From Entrophospora sp. SA101 (taxonomy: Eukaryota > Glomeromycota > Glomeromycetes > Entrophosporales > Entrophosporaceae): 42,655 nt of DNA. Location of the stretch: the NCBI GenBank assembly GCA_958430865.1, contig CAUDNR010004620.1, positions 1 through 42,655 on the forward strand. The letters are read 5' to 3'. This document shows positions 22,393-34,752 of this stretch, in pieces. How positions within the stretch are numbered: position 1 is the first letter of the stretch; each line of letters opens with the position of its first letter. The position numbers and the translations under genes are program-made. The notes under the pieces were generated by a model. The model was not told the origin of the DNA. It did not search any database and worked only from the letters and a program-made list of their open reading frames with translations.

Positions 22393-23481
22393 AGACATAT
22401 ACATATATATTATATTTTTACATATTTATATAGATGTATTTATTTATATTATTATAATAACTACAAGATTTTGTATTAGTGACTACCATGAGTGGTTGAA
22501 TTTGATTCATCTTATGATTATGATAATAATAATGAATTTTCATAGACTAATGATTCCTTTCTTTTCACCAAAGATGATGATGACACGTTTTCATTGAAAA
22601 TTAATTGTTTCTTTTCATTTACTAATTAATGACAATGATGTGGAGTCTCCTCCCTATTGTTTCAGTAGCAAGTCTGAACGCATGTCTAAAATCAATGGAA
22701 ATTTACCACCGAGAATTCCTTCCCGATAAAGAGGATTATGCATTTCCATTTCCCAAGAGACTCATTTCAATCTTGTTCAATGGTTTTTATATAACTACTG
22801 ATTTAGTTGGTTGGCTGTATCACTCATTATTGAATTCTTCATCTGTTACTTCTTCCACTATTGATTCAATATTTTTTTACGAAAAGATGTATTGTCATTG
22901 TTATTATTATTATTATTAAAATAATCAGAAATCCTGCAAATTGACTTTGATAATTTTTAGTTGGTTGATGAATGATTTTCCATTTTAATTAATTTTAATT
23001 CATGATGTACATCTTCCAACAGCAACAATAATTGTTTATCTTTTTAGTAGATGATGATGGTGATGTTGGTGATGTTGATTATGGACCAATATCAACGACA
23101 TACAAGGAATCCCAAAATTATATCATAAAGTTTAATCTTTATTGTTCTAATGGTTGTCGTTCTAAAATTACAATGTGGTATTAATTTATGACTTTAGACA
23201 TTTGATAAACACTTTTTTTCCTTGGACTCAACTTAATAGTAATAATAATATATTAATAATGGTTGTCGTTATAAATTATTACTATAACGCTACTTCTTTA
23301 TAAAACTTTCACTATTCATATTTTTCATCCCTTCTATCACCATTGTTATTTGTTGTTCTAGAATTAATTGTCTAATCCATCATCCTGTTTTAGAAGCAAT
23401 TGTAATTTATTAATCATATGATATATAATATACGTACATGTGACATAACAGAATGACAGATAAACTTTAATTCGAGAAAAA
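22393..23481. other. Intergenic DNA, possible small coding remnants
   Basis: I cannot support a gene. The 96-codon frame 22629-22919 starts with a plausible mixed composition but ends in a TAT run and shows no domain. After a good acceptor (TCTTTTTAG at 23050) a segment reads DDDGDVGDVDYGPISTTYKE and on to a stop near 23183. It could be an orphan last exon but has no partner. Confidence 0.5.
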
Positions 23482-24310
23482 ATGACAACAGCTTGCTAGG
23501 CCAACTTTTGATCATGCTAGAGGAAACGATAATAAGGCACCAACTTTTCAATATAGTTCTAGGGATCTTTCTGCTCATATCAACTTAAATATAAAATAGT
23601 GTCCCATGTCGCAATCCAAAAAAGGAAACAAAATGGTCGTAAAGACGGTTGCAATCATTTTTATATGACGTAAAGATGGTAGCAACCATCATCAAAAGTT
23701 GCAGCCGGTATCCTTAATATCAAAATTGCCTTCATTTTCAAATTATTGTTTTTCAATGTGGATTTTAATATATATATATATATAGACAAACAGGACAACC
23801 TACACAAGATGTACTTGAAAGTATAGATCTTTAAAGAAGAACTTTTTAAAAGCAGAGAAAGGTCATTTTGAAAATAAACAACATTCAGAAAAAAACATAG
23901 TAATGACGACGATCAATCAATAAAAACGAAGAAAATTTTTATTAGACTCGACTACACAATTAATAGATGCAGACGATGATGACAGTGATAGAAAGATAGT
24001 GATGAAAGGTGTGAGGATTTCTTCTTTAAAAAAGTGATCATATATATAGTAGAGTGATTAATTGATCAATATTTGTTTATTCATTAGTAAAGATTTTAAT
24101 GTGGTAAAATTTAATTTTAAGAGACACACACACACACAGAAAAACATAATATGATATAATTACCAATAATACTTGCTGTCGTTGTTGTTGTCGTTGTTTA
24201 GGTGGGATGATGATGTTATTTCTAGGAAATCAGTTGAGGATAACCCTAAAGACCGATTTATCAATGATACACTTGGAAGTGATTTTCATCGTAAATTTAT
24301 GAAAAAATAA
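23482..24310 (+). pseudogene. CWC15: CWC15 (Cwf15) spliceosome factor pseudogene
   Basis: The order of Cwc15 segments is preserved but broken. It starts MTTA, then one extra T shifts the frame before RPTFDHARGN and FQYSSRDLSAHINL near 23498-23590. At 23784 comes QTGQPTQDVLESIDL with an immediate stop, followed in another frame by KAEKGHFENKQ. An acidic LIDADDDDSDRK block lies near 23960. After a TTTAG acceptor, 24202-24310 gives [15 protein letters not shown] and then [17 protein letters not shown], the conserved Cwc15 C-terminus, although it stops early. Cwc15 is part of the Prp19/NTC-associated spliceosome and is normally conserved, so an intact copy should exist elsewhere. Base errors in the assembly are the alternative, but at least three frame breaks make that unlikely. 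Confidence 0.85.
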
Positions 24311-24510
24311 ATAAATGAGTTTTTATTTTATAATATATAATATAATAACTGGCAACTGAAGATTATAAATAATAGTTATTGCTATTAGATGATGAAAATA
24401 GATTAGGTAATATTAGATTAGATTAGATTAGATTGTTGAATGAATTATTTATTTATTTAACAAATAATTATTAAAATACATGCAAATACTACTTTTTATT
24501 AAAGTAGTAA

Positions 24511-25579
24511 TTATGTTCTTCTGAATGCACCATTTACAGTGTTTTGTAAGGTCATCTGTAATGTTGATGTCAGAGTGTTTGCTATATTTGCACCTAAATC
24601 TCTTGCGGCTGCACCAGCACCACTTCCAGCAATTGTTGCCATTGTACCCGTTGTGCGTCTCTTTAATTTTTTGGCTTCACTAACTGCTCCGACAATCTCT
24701 TGAATATTTGTCTCCAAAACCTAAACACATCAATCATTTAATGTGATTGATTGTGTGAGTGAACAGATGACAATTTAAAAAAATAATTTAATGAAATGCA
24801 TCTGTATAATATATTAATTACCATTCCACCTGAGATTAATTCTGAAAGTATATTATGAACCTAATTATTAAATTCTTTTAATGTGATGATAATAATAACA
24901 TAATCGCCATATTTATTATTTTTTTTCAGTTACCTCCTCAAAATGAAATATCTATATTTGATTAAGTAAATGAATGAAACAATAATGTACAAGTTTAATG
25001 AATGAAATTATATGTCGTTATGTTTAATAAAATACTAACCAAATCAAGTTCACAAACATTTTCAAAACATTTATCTAAACTTTCCACAAAAACCTTAAAT
25101 AAAAAATAAACCCATAAATATCTTTAGATCCCAATCCCAAGAAATATCATGATTAATATATCTATTTATTTATTGATTGATTGACTGATCGATTGGTTGA
25201 TTTACCTGAATTAAATCCAATATTCCCAATTCACTTTCACATTCATCTACGACAAACACAAAATATAAAGTAGCATAATGTCTATAAATAACACGTGTAT
25301 CTTTACCACCCAGCATTTGGCTACCATCAAGAAAATTACATGCTGTGTCTGGTCTTTTTGATACTAACGAATAAATTTCTAGTAATAATGCTTGTTGAGT
25401 CGCAATGTCCTTTAGTTATTATTTCGAAAAATTAAATTGGTCAATTTTACACTTTTTGGATTCTAACTGAACTCATTTGAATTTGAATTGAACTCGTTAA
25501 AACAACTTACTATTTGTTGATAAAATTTAGTAATTCTAGGCTTCCCTTGTTTATTAAATATTAAAACTGATTTAATCAT
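24511..25579 (-). CDS. APS3: AP-3 adaptor complex sigma subunit
   Basis: Six exons (25579-25511, 25409-25206, 25093-25040, 24951-24934, 24860-24822, 24720-24511) give 197 aa, close to the family's ~195. It starts MIKSVLIFNKQGKPRITKFY and has the adaptor small-chain blocks DTRVIYRHYATLYFVFVVD, ESELGILDLIQVFVESLDKC, FENVCELDLIFHFEEVHNIL and GGMVLETNIQEIV. The C-terminal tail is Ala/Thr-rich. Sigma-3 is the small core subunit of the AP-3 coat that carries cargo from Golgi/endosome to vacuole. Every exon length is a multiple of three, so all five introns are phase 0, and exon 4 has only 18 nt. It is convergent with the CWC15 pseudogene 200 bp away and looks functional. Confidence 0.94.
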
Positions 25580-26462
25580 TATTTTTTATTTTTTTTTAAC
25601 AAAATATTTTAGAGGAAATAAATTATGTGTAACCTCGAAAATTCCCAGACCCTATTACTAATAGAAATTTCCAGGTTCATGTTTTTTTTCTGGCGGCAAA
25701 ATAAACCAGCACTTTTCGATGTTTTAGTAAATTAATTCTTTCTAGAAGAAATTCGAAATCCACCTTTGACTATGGTTGATCAAACTCATTACCTATTTAG
25801 GCCATCTAAATTAGCCATTTCTTTAAATCTAATATTTGGGGCATGCTTGCAACAAAACCAGACAAAGTGAATTAGTATTACCAAGAATTTCAGGGATCAA
25901 AATTTGGTAACGTGATTATTAAAACCTTCCATTTGTTATCCTTTTAATATTGGGTGATATATAGAATTACTTCTATATAACAATAGTTAATTGAAACTCA
26001 TTTACATCAGAACTACTATGGAACCCAAGAATTACAGTACCATTAGAAGTATTTTGAAAAAAGAACAAGGTGAAAAAATCGCACCTTACATTTTCAAAAT
26101 AAATGATACTCAGAAACTTGAAACTTATCTAAGAAAAGAAAGGATTACCTGATATAATCTTATTGGAACAAGGTTAGTCTTGGAAAAACCATTACCAAAG
26201 TGGCCAAACTTGTCTTGAAGAAGTTAAAAATCCTCTTGGATATTTGAAAACTAATGTCTATACCATACATATAATACTACAATGTTTTAGAGGTCCATAA
26301 TTTACTTGAAATAGTTCTAACAGTCAGATTTCTTGAAATCATTGTAATTCCAAGGTTGGTTAAAAAACTTGTTCCTTTTCCTGAATAAGGTTTCTGGTCG
26401 AAACTGCTTCTATTAGTAGCCGAAATTGCCCAAATACTTTGGGCAAAAATTATTTTTTTATA
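25580..26462. other. Spacer end with repeat fragments
   Basis: This lies upstream of AP-3 sigma and runs to the assembly gap. It includes a block at 25838-25905 shared with 40120-40175. A 44-codon frame at 26018-26152 starts MEPKNYSTIRSILKKEQGEK and has sensible composition but no known domain; it may be a transposon or gene scrap. The sequence just before the Ns has no similarity to 13894 onward, so the left arm does not continue here. Confidence 0.55.
25838..25905 (+). repeat. Dispersed repeat shared with 40120-40175
   Basis: Both places contain a TGGGG/ATGGGGTATGC-type start, AAAACCAGACAAAGTGAA, TTAGTA and TACCAA, and TTTCAGGGAT in the same order, with small indels. The family is unknown. 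Confidence 0.75.
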
Positions 26463-26472
26463 NNNNNNNNNN
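26463..26472. other. Assembly gap (10 N)
   Basis: Ten Ns lie exactly between unique spacer DNA and the first base of the right inverted-repeat arm. A round gap size usually marks a scaffold join of unknown length. The order and orientation of everything to the right therefore rest on scaffolding evidence that is not visible here. Confidence 0.98.
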
Positions 26473-26640
26473 CAGGTAATGTTTAGAGCATAATTGGTCA
26501 CCCTCTTTTATAAAGTTATATTTATTTTCTAAATCTTTAAATCTTATTTTCTCAATAGTATAACAAGTCATTTTGTAAAATCTATTAGTTCCTTCACAAC
26601 TGGTTATTGTACATGGTCCTATATTCTTTGCTCTTGGCAT
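26473..26640 (-). pseudogene. First 56 codons of the transposase-like gene (right arm, cut by gap)
   Basis: The minus strand starts MPRAKNIGPCTITSCEG, identical to the gene at 13726, and includes all four THAP-pattern ligands. The Ns begin just after CSKHYL. Whether the rest exists beyond the gap cannot be known; sequence on the other side is unrelated, so the gene is truncated as assembled. Confidence 0.85.
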
Positions 26641-27288
26641 AGTTATAATATTAATTTAACAAATTTTAGATGTTACGCGATCCCGATTGTTATTTTAAAA
26701 TAAATAATTGGATTGGTTATTTTTTTAAATGATTTATTTGATGAAATTTAATTAATTTATTTGAACTTGAAATTTCTACAGGATTTATATATTTGAGTTT
26801 TTTATTTATTAAATATAAAAAAATTTACATCAAATAAGTCTTTTATACATTATGTATGTGAAAAAAAAAGAAAACTTATTTAACAAAGAGTTTGACATGC
26901 AAAAAGAATCAAATTTTAATTTTAACAAACAATCTTTGTAAAAAAAAAAGGAATTAGATTCTGATTTATTATTATACAAAAATGGCAATATTTTATTGTA
27001 TGCTTGCTTGGAACCAAGAACGAAAAATGGCCTTTGTACTAATCGCAAGTTTCATAAAATTATGTAACACGAAAATCATATACTGAAATGGAAATGTGAT
27101 AATTGCAAATGTCGATCAAAATAGAATTTCTACTATGCTATAATTATAACGAATGAATTTATAGTGAAGATTAAATTGGTCATTTATCAATTTACTCTTT
27201 TACTATTAATTAATTAAAAAATATTGTAGTAATCAAAAATAATTTCCAATTAATTAGTAATGAAATTTTATTCACCTTTATTAATATT
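26641..27288. other. AT-rich intergenic DNA (right arm)
   Basis: Mirror of 13078-13725. No gene seen. Confidence 0.6.
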
Positions 27289-27445
27289 TTAAAGAAAATA
27301 ATTACAATCAAGATTATTTAATGAACTATCGCTATTTTTTAAGCTTTTATATTTGGCAATTTCTTCATCTAAGATTCTACTTGTATGATATGCATCTGGA
27401 TGCGATTTGTGTACTTGTTGCAAATTACTAGCATCATTACCACTG

Positions 27446-27476
<31 letters not shown>

Positions 27477-28859
27477 TACGATCATTATTAAAAACAATTT
27501 CAAGTTTTAAACAATTATTATCAAAAATTTCCTTCAACTTTTTTTCAGCGAAATCAAAAAGCTTTTTACTAGTTGGTCTTTTTGACGGATCCGCATCCCA
27601 ACACCTCTGCATCGTTTGCACATAATCATCAGGCATTCCAGGTAATATTTGTGGTCGTAAACCTTCACATATATCAAAAATTAAACGATGATTGTGAGCC
27701 CTATTGTCAAATGGTGGATGACCTGCGAATATTTCCCACATTAAAATCCCAACACTATAAATATCTGTTCCTTTTGTATACATTGTATTAATTTTTCCTC
27801 TAAGCAGCTCAGGTGCAAGATATGATATAATTCCATAGATTTTATTTGATGATTTTTCATTAACTGGCCCACATAATCCTAAATCTGTAATATAACAATT
27901 ACCTCCACTTATTAATAGATTACCACTATGTAAATCACAATGGATTAAATCTTTCTCATGTATATTATTTATTGCCTCACATAAATAATAAAAGATTGTG
28001 ATTCTGTCTTTTAATGTTAAATTAAAATGGTTTTTTTGCAAATGACAATTCAAACTTCCATCTGATAAATAAGATAAAATTATTGCATAATTTCCATTAT
28101 CTGGGAATTTAGTTATACCATAACAAGTAACAATCAATTGTGACTTAATTTTACAGTAATTTATTGCCTGAAATTGAATATAAAATCATTTAGTATTATA
28201 TGATACAGTAGTATTGTTCACTTTTGTTTTAAATGGCAATTACCAACCTCATCAAAAAAGGCTTTTCCTAGATTACTTGAATTGTTTAAACTTTTTAATA
28301 CTATCATTTGCTTTCCTAAATAACCAAATTCCTTTTTATTTTCATCATAATCAATTATTCTTCCTCTTGTCCATGTAGCAGTATAAACTGAACTAAATCC
28401 ACCTTCAGTTAACTTTGTTATATCATCAAATTGCTCAAATGGTATCCATTCTAAAATAAACCTTGGCAAAGATGATTTTACTTGACATTGTTGAATAAAA
28501 TCATCAACTATGTTATTCCCAGATGTCCAACTAGTGAAAAGACTTTTTAATTGTAACCTGATGCAATCTTCACAGAATCTATCAGAGTGTCTTGTTGATT
28601 CACACTCGTAACATTTTTTTGATTCTCCCCTTTTATACATTGCGTTTTTTAATTCAAGCTCATAAATAAACATTTCTTTGCAATATTCTTTTTCATTTTC
28701 GAAAAGCTCCTTGTTTTCATTAATTGATGAAAAAAAAACCTCTCTTCTACTTTCTTCATCAGAATTAACCAGAGCTTTATTATACATTCCATTACGAGTT
28801 TTATATACAAACTTCCTTCTTTCTGGCGATGCTAAAGATAATAATTGAAAATATGACAT
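27289..28859 (-). CDS. TKL-like protein kinase with zinc finger-like motif (right copy)
   Basis: Mirror of 11507-13077, with exons 28859-28248 and 28167-27289 and the same 496-aa product, including the serine run. All kinase motifs are present: the TEGGFSSVYTA loop, MIVLK, HCDLHSGNLL, TDLGL and APELL. I saw no amino-acid difference between the copies. If both are real, the dose of this kinase is doubled. Confidence 0.88.
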
Positions 28860-30647
28860 TAATGTTTTTATAAATTTTCAAATTTGGCTTGATTAATTTA
28901 TTGTGTTTTAATGAAAGAATGGAGAACGTTATTATTATTATTATTTCCTTTTGCAGAGAATTTTATTATTTGACCGGAAATGATATATAGTTAAATCAAA
29001 ATTAACCCGAAGATCTTAAAAAATTAAAAAACTTGATTTTTGTAAATAAATAAAGATTTTTTCCTCATTAAATCATATGGCTTGTTGGAGAATTGTGCGT
29101 TATCCTGATTGAATGGCACGTAACAAACAATTATCTACTACCAGTATACTCTTTCTGATGATAATATTTCAAAAATTCTAACTTAATAACGAGCAGTTAA
29201 ATAGTTTATTTGATCGTCTTTAAATTTTTCTCTTAGAATTAATTGATAAATAAAAATTGCATTATACTACTCCAAAATCAAAAAAAAAAAATCATCTTCA
29301 CCAAACTCTAGTGATTGATTCATCATGATTCAACAATAAAGGTTTTTAGCACTCTTTCTTTTTCTTTGTTTCTATTTTAAACTTCAAAACTAAAACCTAT
29401 ACTAAACCTAAACATGTCTAATGCACTATGTAAAAGTTGTTCCACGTATCGGCCTATGTGTATTCTAAACTCGGACATTGAAGACAGCTCAAATGCAGTT
29501 TTATTTTATTGTGTATTTATTACGCATAGCTAGCTTCAAAGTCAAAAATCAAAAAAAAACCATCAATTTAAAACAACTCTACAATATTGATATGTCTACA
29601 TGTGCTTCAAGCTCAGACATTAAAGACAAAGTCACTAATTAATTTTTTTGTCGGATAAAAGAAACATTGATTGTCGAAAAATTACTGGGAAACTAAAATA
29701 TTGCATTTTTCCCGGTTTGGTCTGAAAGAGGCTCAAGAGAAGATGAACAAGCATTTGACTTAGTGGAAGGATCTTGCATTAAAAAAACGAATATATAACT
29801 GTTGCTTTGATATAAAAGGTACCAAATTAATATTGAAACTTCCTGTAATTCGTTAATTTGACTAAAATTCCTATTTTAAGAATGGGAAACGATTCAACCA
29901 AACCGGTTTAACCACCAGTTTAAAACCGAACTGATGCACACTCGAAACCAGGGTTTCTTGTATAGTGGTTTGATGAATTTGTCACGCTAAAAAGTTTAAT
30001 GGTTTATTTTCTTACGTTTCTTCGCTTCTTACCTTTTTCATTGTCATAAAGTTAAGTGAAGAAATTGTAAAATATGTTGCACTTGTACTTTTACGTCATC
30101 ATCAATTATTAAAATTCCCAGCAACGGTAACAATAATAATCGATTTCATTACACCTGTTCTCATTCAACTTCCCAAAATTGACTTCAATGTGAACACAGG
30201 ACAAGGCTGTTTGGTGAAAATGATGGGATGATCCATTATAAAATATAAATGATGATGAAGTGATGGTTAGAGTGAGAGTGTTTTGCTTGAGAGAGATCAC
30301 ACGCTCGCAATATTTATTACTGTTTTACGATTTATGGCTTTAACGACTTTAGGGCGGTCATGTCGAATTTATTACGTAATGCTGAATTGTTGTAATTCAG
30401 GCAGTAGTAAACTTTATAGAAATAAATATATTTTGTGAAGATAAGTAGAATCAGAAAGTACAAGTCCCACAAAAAAGGCATGTAAGTACAATTGTCATTA
30501 CAACAAATAATTAAAAATGGTTTGTACTATACCCACTGTACAAAGTGTACTGTACTCACTCAATCTAACACAACCATAAATATTTGTGGCTAAAAAAAAT
30601 GTTCTCAAGAAAAAAATTCTTTTTGACAAATATAATAAAAAACCACA
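28860..30647. other. Divergent kinase intergenic region (right arm)
   Basis: Mirror of 9719-11506. It should hold the promoters of both flanking kinases and contains dispersed repeat copy B at 30300-30365. No gene seen. Confidence 0.6.
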
Positions 30648-32605
30648 ATGGAAAACACTTTGTATGAATATAAACATCATGACAATATTTCTATTGACAA
30701 AGTTGATGAATATTCTGATAAAAGCAATGAAGAATACGGGAAATGTTCAACCTGCAATAAATATAATACTGGTTATTCATGGTGTCAATCATGTGATCCA
30801 AAGCTGTTGACTGAAGGATGGACTAGTGACAATAAAACGTTAGATGAGTTGATTAAAAGCATACAATTTAAAGCAACTAGTTATGATTATTATTATTATC
30901 TTCAGTGGATTCCTTATAATGATTTAACAAGTGTTGAAAAGATGGGTGAAGGTGGGTTAGCAACTATATACAAAGCTACTTGGTTAAATGGAGAGAAAAG
31001 TATAGATTATCAAAATAACAAAAGAACTAGCAAGGATGTTCTAGTGGCATTAAAGAAATTACATATTTCACAGAATATTTCTGATGAATTTCTTAATGAG
31101 GTAAATTATTTTATTTTTTTATTTATTTTTAATTTTTAAAATATTATCCCGAAATTCAATATATTTTTTTTAGTTCAAAAATTATGTTACATTTTATCAT
31201 AAATCATTTATAAATCATATTCATGGATTAACACAAGATCCAGCTATAAATGAATATATCTTTGTAATGAATTACATGAAAGATAAAAATCTTCAAGATT
31301 ATGAAGATCAATTTTCAAAGAAAAGGGATGAAAAATATGGGGAGTGTCCAACTTGTAATAAATATAATACTAATTATTCATGGTGTCAATCATGTGATCC
31401 AAAGCTATTAACTGAAGGATGGACTAGCGGCAATGAAACATTAGATGAGTTGATTAAAAGTACACAACTTAAATCAACCAAGTATCATTATAGTAATCAT
31501 CTTCAATGGATTCCTTATAATGATTTAACAAATATTGAAAAGATGGGTGAGGGTGGGTTTGCAACTATATCCAAAGCTACTTGGTTAAATGGTTATAAAA
31601 GTATAGATTATCAAAATAAAAAAAGAACTAGCAAGGATATGCTGGTGGCATTAAAAAAACTACATAATTCACAGAATATTTCTGATGAATTTCTTAATGA
31701 GGTAAATTATTTTTTTTTTTTATTTATTTTCAGATTTTTTAAATATTATTGATTATTACAATTGTAATTAAATATTTTATTTGTTATTTTAGTTCAAAAA
31801 TTATGCAAATTTTCATGACAGAGGATTAATAATTCATATTTATGGATTAACACAAGATCCAATTACAAAAGAATATATATTTGTAATGGCATATATGAAA
31901 GATGGAAGTCTTCAAAATTATTTAACTAAAAAATTTCAAATTTTAAAATGGGAAAACAAACTTGGAATTCTTTATGATATTATTAATGGTTTAAAAGATA
32001 TTCATGGAAAAGAAATTATTCACCATGATCTTCATAGTGGTAACATTCTTCAAAAAGAAAAAAATGCAATTATTGCAGACTTAGGACTATCATGCTCAGC
32101 TAGTAAAATACCATCATCAAACAAAAATAATATATGTGGAGTACTACCATATATTGCACCAGAAGTTTTAAAAGAGAAACCATATACAAAAGCATCAGAT
32201 GTATATAGTTTTGGAGTTCTGATGTCTGTAGTATCAACTGGTCAACAACCATTTAATAATTTGGCACATGACAAATATCTTGCAATTAATATATGTAAAG
32301 GTGCAAGACCTGGATTCTCAAACAATACACCAAAATTCTATATTGAACTAGCATTCAAATGCATGGATGCTAATCCAGATAAACGTCCAACTGCTGAAGA
32401 AATTTTCAAGGTTATTAAAATTTGGTATTATAAAGATGAATTTAGAAAAGAGTTTGATAAAATAAAATTTGATCCTTCAACAATTGCCACAGTAATTCAT
32501 CCAAATGCAGTTTATACTAGCAGATTATTAAAATTTACAAATCTCCCCCAACCTGTGAATTCCAATAAAGCAACAATTATTGGCAATAATAATGGTAATT
32601 ATTAA
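30648..32605 (+). CDS. TKL-like kinase with two serial N-lobe modules (right copy)
   Basis: Three exons (30648-31100, 31174-31701, 31793-32605) join in frame to give 597 aa. Module 1 has CSTCNKYNTGYSWCQSC and GEGGLATIYKA. Module 2 has CPTCNKYNTNYSWCQSC and GEGGFATISKA. The last exon supplies the hinge YMKDGSLQ and a complete C-lobe: HHDLHSGNIL, ADLGLSC, YIAPEVL, DVYSFGVLM and ANPDKRPTAEEIF. It lacks the third module of the left copy. In the C-lobe, six residues differ from the left copy within a 73-bp patch: Q for K after STG, A, I and N for V, M and K before ICEG/ICKG, K for E, and G for S. Confidence 0.82.
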
Positions 32606-34752
32606 CATTCAATTATTAATTTTAAAGTTTAGTAACAATATTAACATTATTATGTAATAAATTATCATATTTATAGTTTCTCATTTAATGGACTTAAATA
32701 TTTAGATTAATTTGATTATTTATATTTAATAACGAATGATAAAGGTAATGACTTCTTTATCTTTGGATTTTTTTTTTTCATTTGGAATTTTGGATGTCAA
32801 ATATCTACACTAAAATAAGGATTTGACAAAAAAACAAATGTATTATCTATTTTTTACCTTTTCAAATCAAATATTTTCATCTCTTATAGCATTAACAAGT
32901 TGAAGTGATGTACTTATCAATATATCATATAATATATATAATATAAATTTTTAAAATTTAATGCATGAATCTGAATAATTTAAATATAATAAAATTATAC
33001 CTATATTATCAAATAAAAAACCCGTATCTAATCATTTCAACTTGTTAAACCACTATTGCAGTCAACCTCCAGAAGAGGCTCCCTGTCCTCAAGATTTGGT
33101 TGTCCCAAATGATTCTTTCCTCCAGATATACATAACAAAAACACAAACTATGGTAGACTGATTACAAGTTTGTTGTTTTTTATTCAAATTGTTTATTCGT
33201 TTTATTTGAATTATCGAATTATTCGGATAAACTTTCAATGTAATTCGACACTCAAATTCATAATAATAACATGTAAAACAATAATTCGAATAAGCCTTAT
33301 TCGAATAGAAACCCTAATCAAGCAGTTTAGTTTGAATATTATTGGCTGTATGCCAGATTTGGCGACTGACTATGTAATAAATAACTCAGATTGCACGTTC
33401 ACAATATTTATAGGCTGTAAATAATTACAGCATTACGGTTTTACGGTTTATGATTTTAACGACTTTAGGGTGTCATGTTGACCTGGTTTTAGTGGATTCT
33501 TTTTATAAAATGAGTAAGATCCCGATACAAGATCTTTTATCGCATACACTAATTAATGTGTATAATATGACTCTTAGATGTCGGAACCGGTTAAATAGGT
33601 TAATTCGCAATTGTGAGAAAATTAATTAATAGCAGGAATCGGTTTTTAATTATAGAAATTTAAAACGACAAAACGCCCCACTTTAATTGTAAATCTTTGT
33701 TTTCGTAGTAGTAGATGAGATGAAGCCACATTCACATTATCGGCTAAATGCAAGAGAATGGAGAGTAAAAGTGAGATACAACTAAATAGATTTGCTATCA
33801 ACATAATTATCATATATTTGCCTTGGTGTCATTAACTCTATTATTATTATAGTTCAATGAAAGATTCATAATGAACAGATTTAAAGAAATTTTATTAAAT
33901 CATACATTTTTTTTGTGAAATTTTATTTTTGACAAAAAAAAAATTTTTTATAATTATAATTAATTATACTTAACCGGTTTTTTAACCAGTTAGGGATTTT
34001 TTGACAGTATAAACGCCAAGATATTCATAACACATGATCTATAAACTCCTTCACGACAAAGATTATCTAAATATCAATGTGGAAGTGCATATGACCACAA
34101 ATATTAATGTCCAATTTATAATCAATTACAACTGGTTTCTCTGCTGGACTTTTCGGGTTCTTGATGAGAATTGGAATTGGAATTGGAAGAAAAAACTTAT
34201 TTTTATTTAAAAACAAACCAATTTAAAGTTTGATAAATTGAATGGTTTTATATAATGCTTCTTTTTTACCAATTGGCTCTTGAGTGATGGAATATGCTGT
34301 TGCCTAGAAACAAAAAATGTAAAATGTGTTGGAAAAAATACAAATAAAAAAAATCATATCAATGAAGCCTCGAACTAGTCTTCAAAAATTTAATTGTGCA
34401 ACTATGCATCCAACGAATTCATTGTTTAAACATTATAACTTAGATCTTTATTACAATCTTTTCCAAGAAAAAATAATTGCCCAAAAATTTTGGTTAAAAG
34501 AAAATTTTATATTCCCCTGATGGGTTAATTTATAGCATTCATTTTTTTAAAATTATTTTTAATTTAAATTTCATTTTTAAAATTATTTTTAATTTAAATT
34601 TCATTGAATGTGGAAATTTAATAACACTATTTTAGGAAACTGTCTATCTATTTTAACCAATCAAAACTAAAGCTGTGTATCATCCAACTACATGAAAAAA
34701 AAACTTGCAAGAAAAAAAAACTTCTCCAAAAACAATAATAATAAAAATAAAA
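32606..34752. other. Intergenic region with repeat fragments (right arm)
   Basis: Mirror of 5023-7169. It holds dispersed repeat copy A (~33394-33482), the possible GGTTAA-ended element (~33575-34000) and the tandem 30-bp pair (34545-34604). No gene seen. Confidence 0.6.

Noticed and set aside
22629..22919. 96-codon frame downstream of coatomer zeta
   Set aside because: It ends in a TAT microsatellite, has no domain, and shows no splice partner on either strand.
13894..26462. tRNA, rRNA or other structural RNA genes in the spacer
   Set aside because: No cloverleaf-like B-box signal or conserved RNA block was noticed by eye. A covariance-model scan would be needed to exclude them fully.
30648..32605. 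Right-arm kinase as a separate gene family from the left one
   Set aside because: Apart from one module and a 73-bp patch, the two are the same sequence.
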